5,820 bases of DNA. It comes from Acidobacteriaceae bacterium. Its GTDB lineage: Bacteria; Acidobacteriota; Terriglobia; Terriglobales; Acidobacteriaceae. The stretch covers positions 4,434 through 10,253 of the forward strand of contig PKXI01000007.1 in assembly GCA_003133425.1 (NCBI GenBank), given 5' to 3'. This document shows positions 1 through 5,820 of this stretch, in pieces. The translations under genes were made by a program, and so were the position numbers. The notes under the pieces were generated by a model. That model was not told where the DNA came from. It ran no database searches and saw nothing but the letters and a program-made list of their open reading frames with translations. Every line of letters begins with the position of its first letter. Within the stretch, counting starts at the first letter, position 1.

Positions 1-709
1 GCCAATTGATTCGCTGGTCCAGGATGGGGCTGATGACGCCGAGGGCGGTGTAGAGCAGGCCAGTCCACAGAAACGGCGCAATAAATCCAGCGGAGACGAT
101 GGGCCTCCTCGGAAACATGGGCAGCATGGCTCCGTAAAGCAAACCGATCAGCAGCGATGCCGTTGTGTGAATCCCAGCCGCCGCAAGCAAGCCGAGCAGA
201 TGAAACTGCGCAAGAAATGCATCGCTCTCGCCGGCCCAACTGACAAAACCACCCGCTGCAAGCAGGTTCACGGCATACCAGATGCTGTGATACCGAATGA
301 GTCCGTACAGCGCAGCGGGCACGATCATTGCAGTCCCTCCGGCAAGGCCTCCCTTGATTCCCGCCGTAATGCTGAAAGTTTCAATTGGCAGCAGTTTGCG
401 GTGATTGGGCCAGGCTGCCATTTGCGCGCGCGTCGTGTGCGTGCTGACCACCGGAATAGTCTCTGCGCTCACGGGAACATAGACATGATGCTCTCGCGGC
501 AGGACTTCAAGAAACCAACCCACAATTCCTGGAACCACAAGCAACGCCCCTAACAGGCTCATGATCCAATGCGTAACCATGCCTGTGAAGATCAGCGCCA
601 GCCCGAAGGCAAACACGATCGGCCAAATTGTAGGGGCGGGAAGCTGTACGGCTCCTGCATGTGCTTGAGCGGTATGGCCATCACGATTTTGATTGTCAGC
701 CTGCATCAT
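1..709 (-). CDS. Uncharacterised polytopic membrane protein linked to the cox operon (3' end outside window)
   Basis: The frame is open from ATG at 709 to the left edge without a stop: 236 codons visible, C-terminus missing. A second ATG follows immediately at 706. An ATG at 714 in another frame stops after two codons, so 709 is preferred. Residues 1-22 are polar and His/Gln-rich. Hydrophobic stretches lie at about 29-45, 47-67, 113-137, 142-157, 168-196 and 203-228, suggesting at least five or six membrane helices. The first two helices, beginning LPAPTIWPIVFAFGLAL and followed by a charged PREHH segment, resemble small subunit IV-type proteins encoded after coxC in other bacteria. The rest matches no family I can name. 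It starts 35 bp after the coxC stop on the same strand, so it is probably co-transcribed. A role as accessory subunit or assembly factor is inferred from context only. Its GC and codon style match the neighbours. Confidence 0.8.
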   Translation of the reverse strand, partial: MMQADNQNRDGHTAQAHAGAVQLPAPTIWPIVFAFGLALIFTGMVTHWIMSLLGALLVVPGIVGWFLEVLPREHHVYVPVSAETIPVVSTHTTRAQMAAWPNHRKLLPIETFSITAGIKGGLAGGTAMIVPAALYGLIRYHSIWYAVNLLAAGGFVSWAGESDAFLAQFHLLGLLAAAGIHTTASLLIGLLYGAMLPMFPRRPIVSAGFIAPFLWTGLLYTALGVISPILDQRINW

Positions 710-744
710 GGCATTGATCCCGTCTGGGCTTGCGCATCGAATTG

Positions 745-1350
745 TTATCGCCCAAGTACATATACAACCAGAAACACGACGACCCACACCGCATCGACAA
801 AGTGCCAGTAAAGCGACAGCACTTCAAGCCGTTCTGCGTGCATTTCGCCAAGCCGGCCGCTCACACTGAACAGGAAGGTAACCGTCAGGAAGAGAAGCCC
901 AACCACGACGTGCGATGCGTGCAGACCAACCAGGGAGTAATAAGTCGTTCCGAACAAATTGGTGCGAATAGTAAACCCTTCTTCATAGATGAGGTGATGC
1001 CACTCAGCAGCCGTTGTCCATAAGAAGGCCGCGCCAAGGAGCACCGTGACAGCCAATGCAACGGTACAGCGCTGGACCTTACCTTTCCGGAGTGTACTTA
1101 CCGCTGCGTGGACCGTCAGGCTGCTGGAAAGCAGGCAGATGGTGCCGAGAATTGGCAGCTCTAATATCTGCGAAGGCAGCGGTCCGGTCAGGCTCTTGCC
1201 CAGGTAGTAAATGTAGGCAACGACAAAAATCATGAAGATGGCGGCTTCGGCCGCAATCAGGCACCACATGCCCACGATGCCACGATTGGGCAGCACCCAC
1301 GGGGCTTCCGCATCGACGCTGACAGGAACGGTCACCGGAGTCTGCATCAT
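745..1350 (-). CDS. coxC: Cytochrome c oxidase subunit III, short five-helix form
   Basis: CoxC is the third core subunit of the aa3/caa3 oxidase. It has no redox centre and stabilises subunit I and proton uptake. The protein is 201 aa, typical of the short bacterial form that lacks the first two helices of the seven-helix type. Five hydrophobic segments are visible (about 24-50, 65-87, 95-114, 135-162, 178-199). Diagnostic motifs are the helix with buried Glu35 (AAEAAIFMIF), HASHVVVGL at 144-152 and YWHFVDAVWVVVF near the C-terminus. The ATG at 1350 overlaps the coxA stop codon (ATGA arrangement, 4 bp), which suggests translational coupling. A second ATG follows directly. No strong Shine-Dalgarno sequence lies close upstream, which fits coupling. 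The stop is TAA at 747-745. The assignment is secure from motifs and operon position. Confidence 0.96.
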   Translation of the reverse strand: MMQTPVTVPVSVDAEAPWVLPNRGIVGMWCLIAAEAAIFMIFVVAYIYYLGKSLTGPLPSQILELPILGTICLLSSSLTVHAAVSTLRKGKVQRCTVALAVTVLLGAAFLWTTAAEWHHLIYEEGFTIRTNLFGTTYYSLVGLHASHVVVGLLFLTVTFLFSVSGRLGEMHAERLEVLSLYWHFVDAVWVVVFLVVYVLGR

Positions 1351-3032
1351 TCATAACTCGAATCTGGATCCTCTGGATGCTTTAGATCCCATAGCGGCCT
1401 ACGGCTGCCTACAGTTGGCTCAACAGCAAAATTGTACGAAGGTGGCGGCGAAGCAGTTGACCATTCCAGAGTCCAGGCATCCCACGGATCCGGTCCGGCA
1501 ATCTTCCCGCGAAAATAGGAGTGAACGAGATTGTAGACAAAGATCAATGTGCCAATCGCCTGGACGATTGCACCAATCCCGACGATCAGATTCCAGTACT
1601 CCCATCCGCGCCCTGCCTCGTACGTGTAAATGCGCCTTGGCATTCCCAGTAGCCCTGGAATATGCATGAAGTCGAACGTGAGATGGAAACCAACGATGAA
1701 AAACCAGAAGTGCCACTTTCCCAGCGTCTCGCTCATCATGCGGCCCGTCATCTTCGGGTACCAGTAATAGAAAGCCCCGAACAGCGCAAAGAGGATGGCG
1801 CCGACAAGGACATAGTGAAAGTGAGCCACAACGAAGTAAGACGCGCTTAACTGCCAGTCGAATGGCGCTGCGGACAACATGATGCCGGTAAGTCCAGCTA
1901 TCAGAAACTGGAAGAGAAAGCCAACTGCGAACATCATCGGAGTTCGAAATCTGACCTTTCCACCCCAGATAGTGGCCAGCCAGTTGAACATTTTGATGCC
2001 TGTAGGCACCGACACAACCATGGTGGAAAATACAAAGAAAGTGTTCCCTGCCGGGCCCATGCCGACGGTAAACATGTGATGGGCCCACACGCTGAGACTT
2101 ATAAAGCCAATGCCCACAGATGCGGCGACCATGGCGGAATAACCGAAGATCGCTTTCCGCGAGAAGACCGGTACGATCTCATTGATGAATGCAAAGGCAG
2201 GAAGGACAAGGATATAGACCTCCGGGTGACCAAAGATCCAGAAGAAGTGCATCCACAGGACTGCGGAACCGCCGGCCTGCGTGTCGAAGAAATGAGAACC
2301 GAGATAGCGGTCCAGAGTCAGCATGATTTGTGCGGCCGTGAGCGGGCTGACGGCAACGAAGACCATGCAACTGGTAACCAGCAGGAGCCATACAAGCAGC
2401 GGCATGCGCGTCATTGTCATGCCCTTGCAGCGCATGCAGATTACGGTAGCGACAATGTTGATAGCGGTTCCGGTGGTGCCGATGCCGCTCATTAGAATCG
2501 AAAGCGTCCAGTAGTCCGTGCTGTGCCCCGGCGAGAACACCTTTGCGGTCAGAGGCGCATAGGCGAACCATCCGACGTCAGGAGCGGAACCTGCTCCATA
2601 GAGGCCACTACCGGCGAAGTAGCTCAGGTAGAGCAGGATTCCCCCGAATGCCGATATCCAGAAACTGAAGGCGTTCAACCTGGGGAAGGCCATGTCGCGA
2701 GCGCCAATCATGAGCGGGATCAGATAATTCCCGAATCCAAACAGGATGGGGATTCCGACGAAGAACACCATGGTTGAGCCATGCATGGTGAACAGCCGGT
2801 TGAAGACCTGTGGAGTGACGAAGTGATTGTTCGGAACCGCCAGCTGAATCCGCATCAGCAGCGCCTGCGCTCCGGCGAGGACCAGGAAGATGAGCGCATA
2901 GACGATGTACATGATGCCGATCTTCTTGTGGTCTACGGTAGAAAGCCACTCGTATACGACGCCGGGCCCGGAGGAGTGGCCCGCGGGTGCGGTCTGGTCT
3001 ATGGCTTCCAAGACTGGGGCTTCCTTGGCCAT
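1347..3032 (-). CDS. coxA: Cytochrome c oxidase subunit I (heme-copper oxidase, A1 type)
   Basis: This is the catalytic subunit, which reduces O2 at the heme a3-CuB centre and pumps protons across the cytoplasmic membrane. The protein is 561 aa, the usual length, with about twelve membrane helices. Visible ligands: His84 and His406 (low-spin heme a), His404 (heme a3), and His269, His318 and His319 (CuB). Tyr273 is in place for the His-Tyr crosslink. Glu271 in GHPEVY marks the A1 class. The D channel has Asn102, Asp113 and Asn120. The K channel has Thr344 and Lys347. Arg466-Arg467 are the heme propionate arginines. Spacing between these residues equals that in the Rhodobacter enzyme. The residues at the canonical His-Asp Mg site are Ser396-Ala397 (1847-1842). 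The start ATG at 3032 has GGAAAG nine bases upstream. It lies 24 bp after coxB and overlaps coxC by 4 bp. Confidence 0.98.
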   Translation of the reverse strand: MAKEAPVLEAIDQTAPAGHSSGPGVVYEWLSTVDHKKIGIMYIVYALIFLVLAGAQALLMRIQLAVPNNHFVTPQVFNRLFTMHGSTMVFFVGIPILFGFGNYLIPLMIGARDMAFPRLNAFSFWISAFGGILLYLSYFAGSGLYGAGSAPDVGWFAYAPLTAKVFSPGHSTDYWTLSILMSGIGTTGTAINIVATVICMRCKGMTMTRMPLLVWLLLVTSCMVFVAVSPLTAAQIMLTLDRYLGSHFFDTQAGGSAVLWMHFFWIFGHPEVYILVLPAFAFINEIVPVFSRKAIFGYSAMVAASVGIGFISLSVWAHHMFTVGMGPAGNTFFVFSTMVVSVPTGIKMFNWLATIWGGKVRFRTPMMFAVGFLFQFLIAGLTGIMLSAAPFDWQLSASYFVVAHFHYVLVGAILFALFGAFYYWYPKMTGRMMSETLGKWHFWFFIVGFHLTFDFMHIPGLLGMPRRIYTYEAGRGWEYWNLIVGIGAIVQAIGTLIFVYNLVHSYFRGKIAGPDPWDAWTLEWSTASPPPSYNFAVEPTVGSRRPLWDLKHPEDPDSSYE

Positions 3033-3041
3033 GCTGCACTG

Positions 3042-3047
3042 CTTTCC
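3042..3047 (-). promoter_or_regulatory. Ribosome binding site of coxA
   Basis: GGAAAG on the minus strand, nine bases before the ATG at 3032, inside the 24-bp gap after the coxB stop. It supports that ATG as the coxA start. The match to the Shine-Dalgarno consensus is moderate. Confidence 0.55.
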
Positions 3048-3056
3048 AATCGAAGG

Positions 3057-4175
3057 TTAGTGGAGCGTCGTGAGATATGCCGTAACCGCATCCAGGTCGT
3101 GATTGTTCAAATGCATGGCCGGCATCAGCGATCCGGGCTTAAACTCATCCGGATTGGCGATCCAGGCCCTCAGTTGTTTCGGCGTGTTTGGAATGGCTCC
3201 CGAAGCGATCGTATCCCGGCTGGCGAGATGCGTGAGGTCCGGCCCGAAGCGCCCGGTTGCCACCGTACCCGTCACCGTATGGCAGTTGATACATGCATTG
3301 TGGAGAAAGACCATTCGACCCTCCTCCGCCAGCGGTTGGTCAGATAGATCTGCACGTGAAGGCTGCTGTTGCTGCTTGACCCATGCGGCAAAGTCCTGCG
3401 GGGTTTGTGCGTAAACGCGCAAAAGCATTTTTGCATGCTGCGTGCCGCAATATTGGGCGCATTGACCAAGGTACAAGCCCGCCTCGGACGGATCAAGCCA
3501 CATAGTGTTGACTCTGTTCGGAATCAAGTCCGTCTTACCCGCGAGCCGGGGAACCCAGAAACTGTGCGTAACATCCGCAGACGACATTTCGAGATACGTT
3601 GGGGTCGGGCGGTTGGGATCGCTGATGGGGATGTGCAATTCGTTTGCAGTCACGACTCCCAGCTTCGGATACCGATACTCCCACCAGAACTGGTGGCCGA
3701 TCACTGTGACGTTCAAGGCGTTATCGGGCTTGGGTTTGGCTTCCGTCTCCAAAATGACGCGCGTGGTTGATAAGAACAACATAGCCACAATCAGGATGGG
3801 AATCACCGTCCACGAAAGTTCGATTTGATTACTGCCGTAGACCTGCGCAGGATCCTGCCCCGAGTCTGTAGAACGTTGTCGGAATCGGATCAGGGCGTAG
3901 AGCAGCAGCCCCGCGACAACCAAAAAAATGATGAGCGTCACCGACAACACAAGCATCGAGAGGCTAAAGATCGAGTGTGCAGGCGTGGCGGCAGGATCAA
4001 AGATACTCGTTGGGGAACCCGCGGAAGCCTGTCGGGCATTCACCTGCAAACCAAGGAGAGCTGACAAGCCGCTGTTCCGAGCTGAAGCTCGCTTTTCAGG
4101 GCCGGAAATCCTCGCAAATCGATTTGTGACAACGAAAGGCACTTGTGTTAGGCCCCATCGATCAAGGTTGTTCAA
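3057..4175 (-). CDS. coxB: Cytochrome c oxidase subunit II with fused cytochrome c domain (caa3 type)
   Basis: CoxB takes electrons from a donor and passes them to heme a through the binuclear CuA centre. Numbering from TTG at 4175 (372 aa), two membrane helices lie at about 69-96 and 121-139, with Glu119 (IELSWTVIP) at the usual K-channel entrance. The aromatic GHQFWWEY (160-167) precedes the cupredoxin domain. CuA ligands are His204, Cys239, Cys243, His247 and Met250. The usual Glu between the cysteines is Gln241 (CAQYCG). A C-terminal class I cytochrome c domain has CINCH at 295-299 and Met351 in LMPAM as probable sixth ligand. The start is uncertain: the frame has no ATG near the N-terminus, and TTG 4175 and GTG 4142 are candidates without a clear ribosome site. 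A short Leu-rich segment (about 37-46) ending VNA-Arg may be a signal peptide remnant. It is the first gene of the cox operon. Confidence 0.95.
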   Translation of the reverse strand: MNNLDRWGLTQVPFVVTNRFARISGPEKRASARNSGLSALLGLQVNARQASAGSPTSIFDPAATPAHSIFSLSMLVLSVTLIIFLVVAGLLLYALIRFRQRSTDSGQDPAQVYGSNQIELSWTVIPILIVAMLFLSTTRVILETEAKPKPDNALNVTVIGHQFWWEYRYPKLGVVTANELHIPISDPNRPTPTYLEMSSADVTHSFWVPRLAGKTDLIPNRVNTMWLDPSEAGLYLGQCAQYCGTQHAKMLLRVYAQTPQDFAAWVKQQQQPSRADLSDQPLAEEGRMVFLHNACINCHTVTGTVATGRFGPDLTHLASRDTIASGAIPNTPKQLRAWIANPDEFKPGSLMPAMHLNNHDLDAVTAYLTTLH

Positions 4176-4221
4176 CGAGCGCAGACTGGAAGTGTAGGCA
4201 GGAAACCGAGTGCGCTAGCCC

Positions 4222-4251
4222 ACATTACAGCAGAAGAACTGGCATTGTCGC
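4222..4251 (-). promoter_or_regulatory. Candidate sigma70-like promoter for the cox operon
   Basis: On the minus strand, GCGACA (4251-4246) and TAATGT (4227-4222) are separated by 18 bases. Each matches the consensus at about four of six positions. The pair lies downstream of the putative clc terminator and about 45-80 bases before the coxB start candidates, which is the right place. The sequence match alone is weak. Confidence 0.25.
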
Positions 4252-4261
4252 CAGAATCGAG

Positions 4262-4302
4262 AAAAGGACGTTTCCACACTTCACAGCTTCCAAGAAACGT
4301 CC
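4262..4302 (-). terminator. Probable rho-independent terminator of the clc gene
   Basis: A perfect 9-bp inverted repeat: ggacgtttc at 4266-4274 and gaaacgtcc at 4294-4302, separated by 19 bases. Read on the minus strand, the second arm is followed directly by TTTTC (4265-4261). It lies about 120 bp beyond the clc stop and before coxB. The long loop and short T-run make it weaker than a textbook terminator, and an operator dyad is the alternative reading. Confidence 0.5.
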
Positions 4303-4420
4303 CGGAGCTTCGCCATGAATCGAACTCCCATCCCAACACCGCATTCCTTTCAATCCCGTCGATCCAGACTGCCTGCAGCTACACAATCAAACTGAAGCTG
4401 CCCAATCAATTCTTGCGTCC

Positions 4421-5755
4421 TCATCCGGAACGGAATGTACTGCTTCTCTCCAACTCCCGGTCGACATGACGCTTTCGTCCAGTCAACAGTTCCTGTGCGG
4501 AGATACTCCCGCAAAGCCGACCCGTTTCCCGATCCACCACGAGCATGCTTGTGACTCCGGTGGTCGCCATTTCTTCCGCCACCGCTCTGCAGGTCTCATC
4601 CGTATATGCAAGAACCTCGGGTATTGTCTCCGGAATGTCGCTTGACTCTTCAGTCTCAGCTTTCTGAGACACTTCCGTCATCACGTCCGCGACACTCACC
4701 ATTTCCAGCGGGTCGACGCCATACTCACGCGACAAGTGGTATCCGCGGCGACTCAGTTTCTCTGTCAAAATCGATCGGGGCATGATAAGCGAGGTCACCA
4801 GGTACGAAGCTGTACATGCGAGTGCCAGCGGCAACAGCGCTGGCAGGGCATGGGTTAACTCAAGCGAAAAAAGGATCGCAGTAAGCGGAACGCCCAGAGC
4901 ACCCGACAGCATCGCTCCCATCCCCATCAAAGCCCAGAGCGCTTGTGTCTCTATCGGCATGTGTGCCAGCCGTGCCACCGATTCACCCAACGCAGCACCA
5001 ATCATCAACAGAGGTGCGAGCACTCCACCCGAAGTTCCCGAACTGAGCGAAAATGCCCACATCAACGACTTGGCAACAAGCAATCCGAGCAGCAGCCCGA
5101 CTGGAGCATTCCCGCGCAGCAGCTCCGCGATATTGTCGTATCCGACGCCCAAGCCACGTGGGAAAAAGAAGCCGCCCACGCCGATGCCGATGCCGCCAAT
5201 TGCGGGCCACCACATCCAGTGCACTCCCAACCGGCCACAGACATGCTCAAATCCATCTTCAAAGCTATACATCAAACGGCTCAGGCCAGCCGAAGCAAGA
5301 CCCACGAGCATGCCAAGTGGAGCGGCCAGAAGCAACGTGCGTCCCAATGGAATGGTCGAATGGAGATCAACGGGGAAGAGTGGACCTGGCCCGAGCCAGC
5401 TGACGCGCAACGCAGCGGCGACAACACTTGCCACCGCAACCGGCACAAGTGAGCGTGGCCGCCACTCAAAAAGCAGCAACTCGACCGCAATTAGAATTGC
5501 AGCGATGGGAGCGGCAAATGTGGCCGACATGCCCGCAGCCGCGCCAGCCACCAACAGCGTGGTTCGCTCGGCATCGGTTAGGTGCAGCCACTGTGCGACC
5601 AGCGATCCGAAGGCTCCGCCGGTCATGATGATCGGGCCTTCCGCGCCGAACGGCCCGCCGGAGCCGATCGCGATCGCCGCCGAAAGAGGCTTCAAAACCG
5701 CGACCAATGGGTCTATACGAGCGCCATGGAGCAGGATCGCCTCGATCGCCTCGGG
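4421..5755 (-). CDS. ClC-family chloride channel/transporter with C-terminal CBS domain, 5'-truncated
   Basis: An integral membrane protein moving chloride (or exchanging Cl-/H+) across the cytoplasmic membrane. ClC-like sequence begins around 5755. The first 120-150 residues usual for the family are absent, replaced in frame by transposase sequence. Numbering from the TTG at 5707 as 1: selectivity motif GSGGP at 15-19 with Ser16, gating Glu23 in GAEGPI, AGMSATFAAPIAA at 59-70, an N-helix motif GGVLAP at 227-232, and LGVPLTAILFSLELT at 271-285. The membrane part ends near 325. The tail has VADVMT at 339-344, then one CBS domain (about 362-409, with VVDRETGRLCGSIS). The TGA stop is at 4423-4421. 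The TTG at 5707 is not a credible true start because family-like residues (EAILLHGARIDP) continue upstream. It is followed by a probable terminator, so it is likely transcribed separately from cox. As it stands the gene would not make an intact ClC. Confidence 0.9.
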   Translation of the reverse strand, partial: PEAIEAILLHGARIDPLVAVLKPLSAAIAIGSGGPFGAEGPIIMTGGAFGSLVAQWLHLTDAERTTLLVAGAAAGMSATFAAPIAAILIAVELLLFEWRPRSLVPVAVASVVAAALRVSWLGPGPLFPVDLHSTIPLGRTLLLAAPLGMLVGLASAGLSRLMYSFEDGFEHVCGRLGVHWMWWPAIGGIGIGVGGFFFPRGLGVGYDNIAELLRGNAPVGLLLGLLVAKSLMWAFSLSSGTSGGVLAPLLMIGAALGESVARLAHMPIETQALWALMGMGAMLSGALGVPLTAILFSLELTHALPALLPLALACTASYLVTSLIMPRSILTEKLSRRGYHLSREYGVDPLEMVSVADVMTEVSQKAETEESSDIPETIPEVLAYTDETCRAVAEEMATTGVTSMLVVDRETGRLCGSISAQELLTGRKRHVDRELERSSTFRSG

Positions 5756-5820
5756 GAACCCCTTGAGCCCGTCGACACACGCGATCAGGATGTCCTGGAC
5801 GCCGCGCTGCTTGAGCTCCG
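5735..5820 (-). mobile_element. Fragment of an IS256 (Mutator-type) transposase gene
   Basis: The minus strand from 5818 translates as ELKQRGVQDILIACVDGLKG followed by FPEAIEAI. This is the conserved core of IS256-family transposases, including the Asp of the VDGLKGF motif taken as the second catalytic Asp of the DDE triad. Only about 28 codons are present. The 5' part lies beyond the window, and the 3' part is replaced by the ClC gene in the same frame. The last seven residues fit both families, so the junction cannot be placed more finely than about 5735-5755. No terminal inverted repeat or target duplication is visible. Positions 5761-5820 are 40/60 G+C, against 30/60 at 5221-5280 inside clc, suggesting a different origin. 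Confidence 0.8.

Noticed and set aside
167..811. Plus-strand open frames of 128 and 80 codons at the left end
   Set aside because: They oppose the cox-linked membrane protein gene, whose minus-strand frame stays open for 236 codons with clear membrane helices. The plus-strand products look like non-proteins.
2781..3347. 188-codon plus-strand open frame
   Set aside because: It lies antisense across the secure coxA start and coxB end. Its translation has no recognisable domain and it has no partner genes, so it is a codon-bias shadow.
4074..4090. Short palindrome GAGCT-GA-AGCTC near the coxB 5' end
   Set aside because: Five-base arms inside the coding frame and no T-run. It is expected by chance.
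4096..4158. ATG at 4158 as an alternative coxB start
   Set aside because: It is in a different frame and stops after 20 codons.
4943..5452. 169-codon plus-strand open frame
   Set aside because: Antisense to the ClC membrane domain, with Gln/Arg/His-rich low-complexity translation typical of a shadow frame.
5670..5677. GCGATCGC octamer (HIP1-like) and nearby GGCGATC repeats at 5735-5750
   Set aside because: I noticed only the one octamer, and the short repeats are explained by Ala-Ile/Glu-Ala-Ile codons in a GC-rich gene. There is no sign of a repeat family.
5705..5707. TTG as the real start of the ClC gene
   Set aside because: ClC-like residues continue in frame upstream to about 5755, and a start here would omit the first helices of the fold.

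Overview
The window is a bacterial fragment whose genes all lie on the minus strand. From right to left they are: a scrap of an IS256-family transposase, a ClC chloride channel/transporter gene missing its 5' part, a terminator/promoter gap, and a terminal-oxidase operon coxB-coxA-coxC followed by an uncharacterised membrane-protein gene that runs off the left edge. GC content is moderate to high. The sequence style of CoxB, CoxA and ClC resembles Acidobacteriota (Terriglobia-like). That placement rests on recalled family resemblance, not on a search.

Oxidase operon (4175 down to 1). CoxB carries the CuA site and a fused C-terminal cytochrome c domain (CINCH). CoxA has every heme and CuB ligand plus the A1-type glutamate of HPEVY. 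CoxC is the short five-helix form. Together they make a caa3-type cytochrome c oxidase: electrons enter through the fused heme c, pass to CuA, then heme a and the binuclear centre, reducing O2 to water while protons are pumped. Genes are tightly packed: a 24-bp gap between coxB and coxA, a 4-bp coxA/coxC overlap and a 35-bp gap to the next gene. That next gene (236 codons visible) begins with a two-helix segment like small oxidase subunit IV proteins and continues as a polytopic membrane protein with no function I can assign. The three ligands that form the Mg/Mn site at the CoxA-CoxB interface in canonical aa3 enzymes all appear to be replaced.

The gap 4176-4420 holds a stem-loop with a T-run, probably the clc terminator, followed by a weak candidate promoter for the cox operon.

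ClC region (5755 down to 4421). The gene encodes the second part of a ClC membrane domain from just before the GSGGP selectivity motif, followed by a cytoplasmic tail with one recognisable CBS domain where a pair is usual. At its 5' end the reading frame passes without a stop into IS256-family transposase sequence. The junction falls in a stretch (PEAIEAI) that belongs to the consensus of both families. This looks like either an assembly chimera joined through a short shared word or an illegitimate recombination.

I found no RNA genes, CRISPR arrays or complete mobile elements. No previously undescribed system is proven. The best leads are the junction, the oxidase with its altered Mg site, and the uncharacterised cox-linked membrane protein.
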